The notes: generated by a model from the letters alone, not told the origin. 64,000 nt of DNA from CBDANO01 sp965197665 (GCA_965197665.1 CBDANO010000001.1:1-64000), one strand, 5' to 3'. Positions 34,226 through 44,486 are shown, counted from the first letter of the stretch. Program-made: numbers and translations.

Positions 34226-34389
34226 GAGTCGACGTCCATACCCACGTCCGGCCGGAGAAGATCGCCGGCGCGGTCCTTCAGTCCATGGTCCGCGACTTCA
34301 AGTACCCCCCGGTCGGCGAGGGCACCTTGGACGGGATCAAGGCCCACATGCGAGAATCGGGCGTTGACAAGTCCATCGGGTTGACGTAG
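34222..34389 (+). pseudogene. N-terminal stub of an amidohydrolase
   Basis: A 55-codon frame starts at an ATG overlapping the stop of the epimerase gene (ATGA). It reads MRVDVHTHVRPEKIAGAV, the first strand with the HxH metal motif of amidohydrolase-2 enzymes, then runs to GVDKSIGLT and stops. The rest of the barrel is missing; the next gene belongs to a different family. Confidence 0.6.
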
Positions 34390-34400
34390 GAGGCACTCAT

Positions 34401-35516
34401 ATGGCTGCCGGAATAATTCCTCAAGCAAAGCAAATCGACCGGGTACCCTCGATGATGGTCCCACTGGACAGCGGCCAGGAGAAACGTTTCCAGGCCCTGG
34501 TCGAAGAGGTGGTCATGGTCGACGTCCATCAACACCCCTTCGTGTTACCGGAGGACATGGGCCGGTTCATGGACTACTTGCGGACCAACAGCTATAGCTG
34601 GGGCTACGACGCGGTCAAGCACGGCGGTTGGTCCGCGGTAACGACGGCCAACGTCTTTAGGGGCCTGTTGAACTCCCAGGACATGTCCTTCGTGGAGTAC
34701 GACGACGTGCTGGCCGAGGTCAGCATGATGGTAGCCGACATAGCCCGGCAAGATGACGTGGTCATGGTCGGCAGCGCCGGCGGCGTGGAGGCCGCCAAGC
34801 AACAGGGCAAGGTGGGGTTTCTTCCCACCCTGGAGCACTTGGCCATCGGCAATCAACTGGACCGGGTGGACACTCTGTACGGCATCGGGGTCCGGCTGGC
34901 CGGTTTGACCTACTTCCGCAAGAACTACATCGGCGACGGGCTGTACGAGCGGAACGACGGGGGTCTCAGCGAGTTTGGCATAGAGGTTGTTCACCGAATG
35001 AACGGGCTTGGCATGGCCGTGGACCTGTCCCACGCCTCCTTCCAGACGGCCATGGACGCCGTCCAATTCTCCCAGGCCCCCTGCGTGTTCAGCCACAACG
35101 CCGCTTACACCATCAGGCCGACGCGGCGGGCCCGCCGGGACGAAGAACTGTCCGCTTGCGCCCGGAAAGGCGGGTTGATTGCGATTACGGCGGTGCCCAA
35201 CTCGTTGAGCGACGACCCGGAGCAGGATATCGAGTGCGTCTTGGACCATTACGACTACATGGCCCAACTGGTTGGCGTGGACCACGTCGCCGTCGGATCG
35301 GACACGGTCATCGGCGACCACGTGGACTTCCACCGGACGATGATGGGGCGGGACGCGCCAAACGAGTTGCCGGCCCGGTACTTGAACGGCCTGGAATCCC
35401 CTGCCGACGGCAAGAACATCATTCGCGGCCTGCTGTCCAGGGGCTACTCCGACGCCGACATCAAGAAGATCGCCGGCGGCAACGCCTTGGACTACTTCCG
35501 GCGGGTCATGGCCTAG
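34401..35516 (+). CDS. Membrane dipeptidase (peptidase family M19)
   Basis: The product is 371 residues. The first metal motif is VDVHQHPF (His43, His45). Later family motifs are MAVDLSHASFQTAMDAV, CVFSHNAAYTIRP and DHVAVGSDTVIGDHVDFH. M19 enzymes hydrolyse dipeptides with a dehydro- or D-residue through a binuclear zinc site. Bacterial members often lack a membrane anchor, and none is seen here. The gene lies in the plus-strand catabolic run. Confidence 0.92.
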   Translation: MAAGIIPQAKQIDRVPSMMVPLDSGQEKRFQALVEEVVMVDVHQHPFVLPEDMGRFMDYLRTNSYSWGYDAVKHGGWSAVTTANVFRGLLNSQDMSFVEYDDVLAEVSMMVADIARQDDVVMVGSAGGVEAAKQQGKVGFLPTLEHLAIGNQLDRVDTLYGIGVRLAGLTYFRKNYIGDGLYERNDGGLSEFGIEVVHRMNGLGMAVDLSHASFQTAMDAVQFSQAPCVFSHNAAYTIRPTRRARRDEELSACARKGGLIAITAVPNSLSDDPEQDIECVLDHYDYMAQLVGVDHVAVGSDTVIGDHVDFHRTMMGRDAPNELPARYLNGLESPADGKNIIRGLLSRGYSDADIKKIAGGNALDYFRRVMA

Positions 35517-35561
35517 CCCGGCGCCGAGTATAATACTGCAATCCGCCCAAGGGAGAGAATC

Positions 35562-36599
35562 ATGGCCCTCCAAATCGATCTTAGAGTGCCGCCGTGCGCC
35601 CCCGTCGACCAAGTGGCCGCCTTCGTTCGCCAATGTGAAGAAGCGGGTTTCAACGGAGTGGGCTTGCTGGATTCCCAAATGTTGGAACGGGACGTGTTCG
35701 TAAGCATGGCCTTGGCCGCGCAGGCCACTTCCCGCATTCGCATCGCCTCGGCCGTCACCAACCCCGTAACCCGCCACGTGTCGGTGTTGGGTTCCGCTAT
35801 CAAGACGGTGGCCGAGCTGGCGCCGGACCGGATGGAGTTCTGGATTGGTAGGGGCTACAGCGCGGTGCAGACCATCGGAGAGAAACCGGCGTCGGTCCGC
35901 CGGATGCGCGACGCGGTCCTGACCATAAGAAGGCTCTTGGCCGGCGACCACGTGTCTTTCAACGGCGCCACCAGCCGGCTGCGGCACGGCGGCGGAGACG
36001 CGCCGCCCATCTACATCTCGGCCAGCGGCCCCAAGGCCATCGAATTGGCCGGAGAGGTGGCCGACGGGGTCGTGCTGATGATCGGCCTGCACCCAAAGAT
36101 TGTGGAAATGGTGCGGGCGCACCTGGCCGAAGGCGCCCGGAGAGCGGGGCGAGACCCGGACGAGGTAAAGCTCATCTTCACCGCCACCACCATCATCCAC
36201 GACGAACTGCAGGAGGCCCGGGAAATCGCCCGGCCCCTCTGTGTCCAGCGCCTGATGGAGGAGTACCACGCCCGGTGGCTCCGAGCTACCGGCTTGGGCG
36301 TGGACGATTTGGACATACCCAAAGAGCTATGGGAGCTGTACCCCGACGTGCCTCACGCCGAGGACTGGGAACGGGCCAAGCAACTCTGCGCTTTCTTGCC
36401 TGACGACCTGCTGGCCCAAGTCTGCGACTTCATTGGCCTTATCGGTACCCCGGAACACTGCGCCCAACGTATAAGGGAAGCCGAGGCCAATGGCATCGAC
36501 CATCTTTACTTGATGACCGGCGCCACCTACGAATTCGCTCACAACGAGCTAAGGGCATTCAAGGAGCAAATCTTTCCCGCCTTGGCCGCCGCTGAGTAA
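35562..36599 (+). CDS. LLM-class (luciferase-like) F420- or FMN-dependent oxidoreductase
   Basis: The product is 345 residues with a luciferase-like TIM barrel: VAAFVRQCEEAGFNGVGLLD, QATSRIRIASAVTNPVTRH, the dinucleotide loop APDRMEFWIGRGYSAVQTIG, and PIYISASGPKAIELAGEVAD. The last segment is characteristic of F420-dependent members. The C-terminal LIGTPEHCAQRIREAEANGI is also family-typical. SAR202-like Chloroflexota carry many such enzymes. A TATAAT sequence at 35529-35534 and GGGAGAG precede the ATG. Confidence 0.9.
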   Translation: MALQIDLRVPPCAPVDQVAAFVRQCEEAGFNGVGLLDSQMLERDVFVSMALAAQATSRIRIASAVTNPVTRHVSVLGSAIKTVAELAPDRMEFWIGRGYSAVQTIGEKPASVRRMRDAVLTIRRLLAGDHVSFNGATSRLRHGGGDAPPIYISASGPKAIELAGEVADGVVLMIGLHPKIVEMVRAHLAEGARRAGRDPDEVKLIFTATTIIHDELQEAREIARPLCVQRLMEEYHARWLRATGLGVDDLDIPKELWELYPDVPHAEDWERAKQLCAFLPDDLLAQVCDFIGLIGTPEHCAQRIREAEANGIDHLYLMTGATYEFAHNELRAFKEQIFPALAAAE

Positions 36600-36643
36600 T
36601 TTCTATCAGTAGATTCCCCCGGGAATTATCTCTCAGGTTGTAG

Positions 36644-37405
36644 TCAGGTTCTAGCCTGGGCCGGGGCCGCGGCCCGGGAGACCTTTCGAGGCCGGCTCAG
36701 CAACTCCCCGCAGCCGGGAAGCGGGTCACCGATGCCCGCCAAACTCAGGGCGCGCCACAACGTGGCCGTGTGAGAAGTAACCACCGGCTTGCGGATGCGG
36801 TCTTCCAGGGCTTGGACCGCCGGCATGGCGTCGAAGTTCATGCAGCTAATGAAGAGTCCGTCCGCTTGGTTGTCCCAAGCATCCAGCGAGAAGCGGTATA
36901 TCTCCTCCGGCGGCACTTGGGCGAACTCGTCGCCCTTGGTGAAGCCCATGCCCCGCATGCTCAAGGCCTCGATGCCCGCCGCCTCGAGGTAAGCCCGCTC
37001 CGCCTCGTGGTGGTCGTCCGGGTAAGGGCTGGTGAGGACGACGCGGGACACGGACAAATGTTGTAGGGCCTCAACGGCGGCCAGCATGGTGGAAGTGGTG
37101 GGAATACCCCACCTTTCTTCGATTTCTTGGCAGAATGCCCGGTCCTTTTCGATCCCTCTGAGAGCGCCGCTCACCGTGCAGCAGTAAGCAATCGAGTCGA
37201 CGCCGGCGCCGGCCAACTCTTCCGCGGCCCTCAGGGCGTTGCTTTCCATTTCGATAAGGCCGTCCAACCCATCTTGTGAAAGCAGCATCCTGCTGGTGAA
37301 GAACCCGACCCCGTGGGGCGCAACCCGCGGGTAACGAGCTTCGGGGATGGTCGAACTACTGACCACGATCAATCCGATCTTTGCTCTCCACGTTATCCGG
37401 TCCAT
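36644..37405 (-). CDS. Asp/Glu racemase-superfamily protein (maleate isomerase / arylmalonate decarboxylase-like)
   Basis: The product is 253 residues from the ATG at 37405, preceded by GGAGGGG; a longer ORF adds 30 residues outside the family. Two half-domains carry the catalytic cysteines: SIAYCCTVSGAL (Cys75/76) and LFISCMNFDAM (Cys188). The N-terminal segment RAKIGLIVVSSSTIPEARY fits maleate isomerases and arylmalonate decarboxylases. It converges on the plus-strand LLM gene. Confidence 0.82.
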   Translation of the reverse strand: MDRITWRAKIGLIVVSSSTIPEARYPRVAPHGVGFFTSRMLLSQDGLDGLIEMESNALRAAEELAGAGVDSIAYCCTVSGALRGIEKDRAFCQEIEERWGIPTTSTMLAAVEALQHLSVSRVVLTSPYPDDHHEAERAYLEAAGIEALSMRGMGFTKGDEFAQVPPEEIYRFSLDAWDNQADGLFISCMNFDAMPAVQALEDRIRKPVVTSHTATLWRALSLAGIGDPLPGCGELLSRPRKVSRAAAPAQART

Positions 37406-38367
37406 GGCCCCTCCTCTCTCGCTGTTCCGGGCCGCGTGAATCCGCCAGCGCAGCCGGCCAATGGGAAGTGTAATTGGGCCCTTTATCAGCGTCAACGGCC
37501 AGCGCCGCCTCTAGCCCGTAACGGTCCGGTCTTGGCGGGAAATGCAAAAGTAGGGCCATTTAGCGCCATTCAGCGCCATTCGATGTAATTAGGGATGCTC
37601 CCTGGCAGGGTTGCCACAAAATACCGGTTTCATCCTCCGGCGGGCCGGTTTGACACCAGCTTGGGGGGGCGCTATCAAGAAAGGCCCTCACGATTCGGCT
37701 TACGGACACTGAGCGGTTGGGGAGGAGCCAGGGTCTTTCCAAAGTCCGTAATATACACATCGTCATGCCAGGGAATCCAGGTTGCGCAAGCATTGCTCTT
37801 TTGCGGAAGTGGGCGCGGAGGTGAGCAAGTTTGGAAAGGCCTCGGCGAAAGGTGGTCCCGGATTTTTCGATTTCCCTCTCATTTCCCCCCATTTCCCCCC
37901 ATTCCAGCCCGTTGGCCGGGTTGGGGCGGATGCCGGGGAGCAGGTTGGGAGCGGTCAGGTTGGGAGTAGTTCCCGGTCATTGAGGCCCCATGACGCCCCG
38001 GTGACGGCTTGGATTTGGTCTGAGTCCCGGTGGAACGTTTGGGCCTGACATTTATCACGGTAGGGGGGCGCATCCGGAGTTGGGAAGGGAGGAGTGTCAG
38101 TCGCTGGGAAAAGGCCCTGGCGAAGGAGCCAACTTGCTTGTAACCAAGAATGCCCCCGCTTATAATTAGCCGGTCGCGATTGCCGGACCATTTCCGGTAC
38201 CGGATGGTCAGCCCGCAACCGGTGTTCACTGCGGACTCTCCCGCCCTTGGGACCCAACGGGATTATTGCTCCGGCCCGGTTGAACTTAGGGTCGATACTA
38301 CCGGGCGCTATCATGGGTTTCATCAAGGGGCCGCGTATTCACCGCCGTCAAGCCCAGGAGGAGCGTC
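37406..38367. other. 960-bp intergenic region, no convincing gene
   Basis: Several open frames of 80-125 codons exist on both strands but have no domain, ribosome site or protein-like composition. A tandem ATTTCCCCCC unit (37881-37900 plus a partial copy) is visible. GGAGGAG near 38357 is the ilvD ribosome site. Confidence 0.5.
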
Positions 38368-40056
38368 TTGGCCACCATTAGCAAGAACCTGACTTTGAAG
38401 CACCGCAGCAAGGAAGTAACCGAGGGGCCGGACCGGGCGCCGGCCCGGGCAATGCTCTATGCCATGGGGTTGACCCGGGACGACATGGACAAGCCCTTCG
38501 TCGCCGTGGCAAACCTAGCCAGCGACGTCACTCCCTGCAACGTTCACTTGGGCCGGTTCGCCAAGGCGGCAAAGGAGGGCATAAGACAGGCCGGCGGCAC
38601 TCCCTTCGAGTTCGGTACCATCACCGTCAGCGATGGGATTTCCATGGGCACTGAAGGCATGAAGGCGTCCTTGGTCAGCCGCGAAGTCATTGCCGATTCC
38701 ATCGAAGTGGTCGCTTTTGGCGAACGAATGGACGGTCTGCTGACCGTCGCCGGCTGCGACAAGAACATGCCCGGCTGCATGATGGCCATCGCCCGGCTGA
38801 ACATACCGTCCATATTCGTCTACGGCGGCAGCATCCTGCCCGGCCGGTTTCAGGGCCGCGACGTGAGCATACAAGACGTCTTCGAGGCCGTGGGCGCCCA
38901 CGCCACGGGGGACATGAGTCCGGAGGAGTTGCTGGACCTCGAGTGCCATGCCTGCCCCGGCGAGGGCTCTTGCGCTGGTTTGTTCACTGCCAATACCATG
39001 TCCACCGCCATCGAGGCGCTGGGCATGTCCTTGCCCGGGGACGCTTCCATCCCGGGCCCCGACCCCCGCAAGGTGGACGAAAGCCGCCGGGCCGCCCAAA
39101 CGCTGATGCGTCTCTTGGAAGAGGACGTGCGGCCACGGGATATTCTCACCCGGCGGGCATTCGAGAACGCTATTACCGTGGCCGTGGCTATGGGGGGGTC
39201 CACCAACGTGGTTCTCCACTTGCTGGCCATTGCCCGGGAGGCCCGGGTCCCCCTTAGCCTCGACGACTTCGACCGGATCAGCCGGAGCACCCCCTACATC
39301 GCCGACATGAAACCCGGCGGCCGCTACGTCATGGCCGACTTGGACCGCTACGGCGGCGTCGCCCTAGTCATGAAACGGCTGCTGGAGGCGGGACTGCTGG
39401 ACGGCGGGACCATGACCGTCACCGGCAAGACCCTGCAAGAAAACCTCGTCGAGGCGAAAACCATTGACGAGCAGCCGGTAATACACGGCGTGGACTCTCC
39501 CAGGAGTCCAACCGGCGGGCTGGCCATCCTCCACGGAAACCTGGCGCCGGAAGGCGCCGTGATCAAGGTAGCCGGCCACCAGGAACGAGTCTACCAGGGG
39601 CCGGCCCGGGTGTTCGATCAGGAGGAAGCGGCGTTCCAGACTATTCAACGCCGTGAGGTCCGGCCCGGCGACATCGTGGTGATCCGCTACGAAGGCCCCA
39701 AGGGAGGCCCCGGCATGCGGGAAATGCTCGCCGTTACCGGCGCGCTGATCGGCCAAGGCTTGGGAGATGAGGTGGCGCTGGTCACCGACGGCCGTTTCTC
39801 CGGCGCCAGCCACGGCCCCATGGTGGGGCACGTGACCCCGGAAGCCGCGGTAGGAGGGCCCATCGGCCTACTTCAGGAGGGAGACGTCATCACCCTGGAC
39901 ATCCCCGGCCGCCGGTTGGACGTGAAGCTCACCGAGGAAGAAGTCACTGACCGCCGTAGCCGGTGGCAACCCGTCTCGCCCAAGTACACCAACGGCGTGC
40001 TGGCCAAGTACGCCAAGCTCGTATCCTCCGCCTCAGAAGGCGCGGTCACAGGTTAA
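38368..40056 (+). CDS. ilvD: Dihydroxy-acid dehydratase
   Basis: The product is 562 residues from a TTG start with AGGAGGAG upstream. Cluster and active-site motifs are present: VTPCNVHLG, the signature CDKNMPGCMMA, and HACPGEGSCAGLFTANTM. The C-terminal TDGRFSGASHG carries the catalytic serine region. It dehydrates dihydroxy-isovalerate and dihydroxy-methylvalerate in valine and isoleucine synthesis. Other ilv genes are not in the window. Confidence 0.96.
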   Translation: MATISKNLTLKHRSKEVTEGPDRAPARAMLYAMGLTRDDMDKPFVAVANLASDVTPCNVHLGRFAKAAKEGIRQAGGTPFEFGTITVSDGISMGTEGMKASLVSREVIADSIEVVAFGERMDGLLTVAGCDKNMPGCMMAIARLNIPSIFVYGGSILPGRFQGRDVSIQDVFEAVGAHATGDMSPEELLDLECHACPGEGSCAGLFTANTMSTAIEALGMSLPGDASIPGPDPRKVDESRRAAQTLMRLLEEDVRPRDILTRRAFENAITVAVAMGGSTNVVLHLLAIAREARVPLSLDDFDRISRSTPYIADMKPGGRYVMADLDRYGGVALVMKRLLEAGLLDGGTMTVTGKTLQENLVEAKTIDEQPVIHGVDSPRSPTGGLAILHGNLAPEGAVIKVAGHQERVYQGPARVFDQEEAAFQTIQRREVRPGDIVVIRYEGPKGGPGMREMLAVTGALIGQGLGDEVALVTDGRFSGASHGPMVGHVTPEAAVGGPIGLLQEGDVITLDIPGRRLDVKLTEEEVTDRRSRWQPVSPKYTNGVLAKYAKLVSSASEGAVTG

Positions 40057-40140
40057 CTCGGACCCTAGGCGGCCGACCCTCAGCCGTTGGCTGGCGTCCG
40101 GATCGCGAGTTGCCCGCCGAATTGCCCAAAGGAATCGAAG

Positions 40141-41709
40141 ATGCCCCCATCGATAACCGTTGACATCCTCGACCGTATGCGTCCCAACCTGGGGTCGCTG
40201 GTGACCGAAAACGCCAAGAAGCTGCCGGAGATGGTCAACTGCGACCTGCGTATCGAGGTCCGGGAAGAAAAGGGCGCTGTGGCGGAAAACGGCAGTGAGA
40301 AAGCCAGCGCCGAAGACTACGTCTTCGACTTCGGGGTCCGCGTCATAGCCGGTGACGGAGTCAGCGCCGCCGGATACTTCGGGCGGATCCTTGGCACCGC
40401 CGACGCCGCCAACGTTGAAGCCGTGGTCTGGGACGGTATCCAGGAAGCCCACAAGCGGGCCCGGTCCAGCGCCCGGCTGAAGCGGTCGACCCGCAAGCGG
40501 TTTGCCGGTCTCGGCGGGAGTATCACCGGAGTGGTATTGGCGCCGGCACCCGTTGCTCAAGCCAAGATTCCGGCGTCTTACGCCGTGGACCCCAGGTCGG
40601 TCCCTCTCTCGGACGCCGTCCAAATGGCGGTTGACGGGTGTAAAGCGTTGCGGGGTGAAAGCGACCGCATCGTTTACTCCGCCGCATCCACCAGCGCCTT
40701 TTTGCTGCGGGAGCTTTACATCAGCTCCGACGGGGCCGACATCGACCAGAGCTTTGCCCAAACCGAGGGCTTTGCCATCGCTGTCTGCGGAGGGGAACAC
40801 GGTACCTTCGAGCTGTACGACTTCACCGGCCACCAGAGGGGGTGGGAGGTATTGACCCTCGGGTATCGAAACGGCCCCATCGTGCTGCCCAGCTTCACCG
40901 ACTTTTGCCGAAAGCTGGGCGCCGACGCAGCCGAAGTTGCCGCGGCGCCGCCCCTGAAACCGCCGGATGAGGAAGTAACGTTAGTCACAGATCCCCACTT
41001 CAACACGTTGCTGGTCCACGAAGTCGTCGGCCACCCCTCCGAGTTGGATAGGGCGCTCAAGTACGAGACGGCCTACGCCGGGCGCTCCTGGTTCCTGACG
41101 AATCTGACGGAAAACCAGCTAGGCCAACAAATCGCATCCCCCGTCGTTACCGCTTTTTCCGATCCCCTGATGGACGGCTACGGCTCTTTCAAATACGACC
41201 ACGAGGGCACTCCGGCCCGGCGCGCTTATATCATCAGGGACGGAGTGTTGGAAGAGTTTTTGAACAACCGGCAGACCGCGGCCATAATGAACGTCGAACC
41301 CAACGGCTCGGCCCGGGCCACCGACGCGCACCTAGTGCCGTTGATACGCATGACCAATACCATCTTCGCCCCTGGGGAACGCGACCCCCAAGACATTATC
41401 GGAGAGGTTGACTCGGGCTACTACGTAGCCGGCCACCGCACCCCGTCCATTGCCGAGTCCAGAGAAAACTTCCGGATCACCGCCGTCAAAGTATACGAGA
41501 TCAAGAACGGACAGCTAGGCCGGTTGTACCGGGACGGCGGAATTACCGCCGACTCCCGGGACTACTTCCGCTCCATCGACGCCGTGGGCAGCGACTTGCG
41601 GGTCAACCCCATACCAAACTGCGGCAAAGGGCAGCCGATGCAAGCCAAGCGCATGAGCAACGGCGGCCCCACCATGCGGGGCGTCGGCCGCTTGACCGGC
41701 CCCGGGTAG
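40141..41709 (+). CDS. TldD-family metalloprotease subunit
   Basis: The product is 522 residues from the ATG at 40141 (MPPSITVDILDRM) with AAAGGAA upstream; an 18-residue extension is less likely. The zinc motif HEVVGHPSELD (about 293-303) matches the HExxxH of TldD. The C-terminal half includes FKYDHEGTPARRAYIIRDGV and YYVAGHRTPSI. TldD works with TldE/PmbA as a heterodimer that degrades unfolded or leader peptides. The partner gene follows 87 bp downstream. Confidence 0.9.
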   Translation: MPPSITVDILDRMRPNLGSLVTENAKKLPEMVNCDLRIEVREEKGAVAENGSEKASAEDYVFDFGVRVIAGDGVSAAGYFGRILGTADAANVEAVVWDGIQEAHKRARSSARLKRSTRKRFAGLGGSITGVVLAPAPVAQAKIPASYAVDPRSVPLSDAVQMAVDGCKALRGESDRIVYSAASTSAFLLRELYISSDGADIDQSFAQTEGFAIAVCGGEHGTFELYDFTGHQRGWEVLTLGYRNGPIVLPSFTDFCRKLGADAAEVAAAPPLKPPDEEVTLVTDPHFNTLLVHEVVGHPSELDRALKYETAYAGRSWFLTNLTENQLGQQIASPVVTAFSDPLMDGYGSFKYDHEGTPARRAYIIRDGVLEEFLNNRQTAAIMNVEPNGSARATDAHLVPLIRMTNTIFAPGERDPQDIIGEVDSGYYVAGHRTPSIAESRENFRITAVKVYEIKNGQLGRLYRDGGITADSRDYFRSIDAVGSDLRVNPIPNCGKGQPMQAKRMSNGGPTMRGVGRLTGPG

Positions 41710-41796
41710 AGTTATCAGCCGGGACAGTTAACTAGGCTGATTAAATCGGGGTTATCCACTCATAGCAGCAACCCATAGCAGGACGGATGATATAGC

Positions 41797-43365
41797 GTGG
41801 CGATAACTTCCTTGGCCAAACTGCGGACCGCCACCAGGGAGGCGCTGGCTTACGTTAAGGCGCAGCCCGACGTGGTCGAAGCCGAGGTATTCGCCTCGGC
41901 CACCACGAACTTGACCGTTCGGGTGAACTACACATCCCACATCCCCAGCAACGGCGTCGAAGAGCCAAAATCCGTGGAGTCCTTCGGATTGGGCCTGCGG
42001 GCGGCATTCCGACACCCCGAGGGGTTGCGCACCGGATTCGGGAGCGAGCCTGCCGATTTGTCCGTGGAAGGAGCGCACCGGGCCCTGGAGAAAGCCCGGC
42101 GGGGCGCAGTGGCGGATAAAGAGTTCGTTTGTTTGCCCCGGCCTCCGAGTAACCGGGAGCGGCAGACGCCGGGGACTCACGATCCGGCCATCATGGGGCT
42201 GACCAGTTCACGCCTGCTAAAAACCGGCTGGCAAATGGTGGACCGGGCCCTGGGAGTCTTCGAATCTTCAGAAGACTTATTGAACCTCTCCGGGTCCCGG
42301 GAACACTTGGCCGACCTGGGTCTGATTCTGGGCGGTGACGTCGTCCTACTCCAAGAGCGAATGGCCATCGCCTCGACTCCCATGCCTCGAGTCCAGACCG
42401 ATGAGTCGACGTTGATACTCTCCTTCGCCACCGCCATGGTTGAAAAACACTTGTCCAAGGGCAGCGGATGGTCGGTGGGCAACCGCCTTGGAGAGTTCGC
42501 CGGCGATTCCGCCGCCGAGGCCGCCGGTAACGCTATCCGGTCCTTGAACGGTCGGCGCGTTCCCAGCGGCCCTTACCGCGTCATTCTGGGCCCGCAGCCG
42601 CTGGCCGAAATCCTGGAATGGGTCCTCTTGCCGGGCTTGGCGTTGGACACGTTCTACGCCGAAGCGTCCCCTTTCATGGGCCGCTTCGGCCAGCAAGTAG
42701 CCTCGGAGAAATTGAACCTGTTCGACGACGGGGCCGCGCCGGGACTCGCCGGTTCCAAGGCTATCACCGACGAGGGGCTGCCCACCGGCCGCACCGACTT
42801 GATCAAAGACGGCGTACTATCCGGTCTGCTCTCGGACTACTACGGCTTTCAGCGAATGAAGCACGACCCTCAAGGGCGCCGGAAGTTGGGGGTCGAGCCG
42901 GACCGAATAACCACGAACATCGCCCCCCGTAACGGCTTCCGCCCGGGCAACGGCGGCGGCCGGGACTTCGCTTCCACGCCTTCCGCCACCGCCACCAACC
43001 TGATCGTCGAAGGCCCGGATAGCGCCAAGCACCGGGACCTGCTGCGGTTGGTGGGTGACGGCCTCTATATTGGGCGCATCTGGTACACTTACCCGGTCAA
43101 CGGCATGACCTCGGGAGACTTCAGCGGGACCGTCATAGGCGATTCGTACCTCATAGAGAAGGGAAGGATCACCTCGCCCATAAAGCCAAACACTCTACGG
43201 CTGAACGACAACGTGCAGCGGGTAATCAACAGCATCCTGGGCATCGGCGGGGAACGCAGAGGCACGGTGCGTTGGTCCTCCGACCAAGTGACTTGGGCCC
43301 CGGAGGTCGCCGTCGCTGATCTGAACCTGGAGGAAATCGGCGAGTTCATGGAAGAGGTTTACTAG
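41797..43365 (+). CDS. TldE/PmbA-family protein
   Basis: The product is 522 residues from a GTG. The body aligns with TldE/PmbA: TDESTLILSFATAMVEKH, then PLAEILEWVLLPGL, DEGLPTGRTDLIKDGVLSGL and NGMTSGDFSGTVIGDSYLIE. It lacks the HExxxH motif, as expected for the non-catalytic partner of TldD, encoded just upstream. The ribosome site is weak. The pair may process peptides in the cytoplasm; no leader-peptide natural-product genes are nearby. Confidence 0.88.
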   Translation: MAITSLAKLRTATREALAYVKAQPDVVEAEVFASATTNLTVRVNYTSHIPSNGVEEPKSVESFGLGLRAAFRHPEGLRTGFGSEPADLSVEGAHRALEKARRGAVADKEFVCLPRPPSNRERQTPGTHDPAIMGLTSSRLLKTGWQMVDRALGVFESSEDLLNLSGSREHLADLGLILGGDVVLLQERMAIASTPMPRVQTDESTLILSFATAMVEKHLSKGSGWSVGNRLGEFAGDSAAEAAGNAIRSLNGRRVPSGPYRVILGPQPLAEILEWVLLPGLALDTFYAEASPFMGRFGQQVASEKLNLFDDGAAPGLAGSKAITDEGLPTGRTDLIKDGVLSGLLSDYYGFQRMKHDPQGRRKLGVEPDRITTNIAPRNGFRPGNGGGRDFASTPSATATNLIVEGPDSAKHRDLLRLVGDGLYIGRIWYTYPVNGMTSGDFSGTVIGDSYLIEKGRITSPIKPNTLRLNDNVQRVINSILGIGGERRGTVRWSSDQVTWAPEVAVADLNLEEIGEFMEEVY

Positions 43366-43586
43366 GCTCTAAATAACCCCATGTGCAAGTTTCTTGTTGC
43401 TTGGACAGGCATAACGCGAGGGCTGCCCCACCCCGGAAAGAAAGAGTCCATTTCTCCCGTTGCGAACGGGCCATACCGGGCGGCGATATAGTCGCCTTGG
43501 CAATCCTATTTCCAGCTTGACGAACTTGCCCGCCGGGCAATGTAAGTTGAGCGAGCCCCACGAAAGCCGGACCGGGGAGGCGAGAC

Positions 43587-44390
43587 GTGGCCGACGGTGT
43601 CGTTAAGTTCAGCAGTTCAGACGGCTTGGGTACCATCAGCCTCAACCGGCCTGAGGCGCGAAACGCTCTCACGCCACAAATGATCGATGAGCTAGGCCTA
43701 GCCATTCAACGCTGCGCCAAGAAGGACGTGCGGGCCGTGCTGCTCACCGGGTCCGGGGATGCTTTTTGCGCCGGGGCCGACGTCAAAGTCTTCGTGGACC
43801 ATCTGGAAAACGGCGGTCCCGAAGGTCTGTCACAGCACGTCGCGGAAATGGCCGGACGCTTGCACTCTGAAGTAGTGCTGGGCTTGCAGCGGTTGGAAAA
43901 ACCGGTGGTGGCCGTCGTCAACGGTGTAGCCGCCGGCGGGGGCTTCAGCTTGATGCTGGCTTGCGACCTTCGCATCGCGTCCAGCAGCGCCAGGTTCTTG
44001 ATGGCTTACGCCAACATCGGGGCAACCGCCGACGGCGGCTCCACCTACCTGCTGCCCCGGTTGGTTGGAACGGCGAAAGCAATGGAGATCTACTTGGCCG
44101 GCCAGCCCATGAGCGCCGAGGCCGCCCTGGCAATGGGCCTAGTTACCCGAGTTTGCAGTCCGGACGAACTGGACCGGCATGCCCTGGAGACCGCGTCGAG
44201 GCTTGCCCGGGGGCCTACGCTGGCTTACGGCCGGGTAAAGGGTCTCTTCCAAAGGTCCTGGGACGCCGGTCTGGAAGCCCAGCTGGACGAAGAGACGAAA
44301 GAGATCGGCAACATCGCCTTGACCCAAGATTTCCAGGAAGGGATTCGCGCCTTCACGAAAAAGCGCCAACCCCGGTTTCGAGGGGCCTAA
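43587..44390 (+). CDS. Enoyl-CoA hydratase/isomerase family protein
   Basis: The product is 267 residues from a GTG with GGGGAGG upstream. It shows the crotonase fold: LNRPEARNALTPQMIDELG, the oxyanion-hole segment GDAFCAGADVKVF, and VNGVAAGGGFSLMLACDLRI. The second acidic catalytic position (Gly-Ala-Thr-Ala-Asp-Gly in NIGATADGGSTYLLPR) suggests an isomerase or hydratase of the PaaG/ECI type. It probably acts in fatty- or aromatic-acid beta-oxidation. It converges on mutS2. Confidence 0.92.
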   Translation: MADGVVKFSSSDGLGTISLNRPEARNALTPQMIDELGLAIQRCAKKDVRAVLLTGSGDAFCAGADVKVFVDHLENGGPEGLSQHVAEMAGRLHSEVVLGLQRLEKPVVAVVNGVAAGGGFSLMLACDLRIASSSARFLMAYANIGATADGGSTYLLPRLVGTAKAMEIYLAGQPMSAEAALAMGLVTRVCSPDELDRHALETASRLARGPTLAYGRVKGLFQRSWDAGLEAQLDEETKEIGNIALTQDFQEGIRAFTKKRQPRFRGA

Positions 44391-44486
44391 CTCCGGGCCA
44401 AGAAAGCCTCAAACCCTACCTTCGACCCAGCGGATATTCCCTACGCCGATTCCAAACCAGCCCCCCAAGGACGAAAACGCCATTCC

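Noticed and set aside
34545..36269. 574-codon minus-strand ORF
   Set aside because: It spans the antisense of the M19 dipeptidase and LLM genes, both with clear family motifs; GC-rich third positions keep the opposite frame open.
36613..36626. Terminator between the converging LLM and racemase-like genes
   Set aside because: The palindrome ATTCCC/GGGAAT has a 2-base loop and no T run, so it is too weak to call.
37406..38367. Small genes in the ilvD upstream gap
   Set aside because: The open frames of 80-125 codons on both strands overlap each other and lack ribosome sites and protein-like composition.
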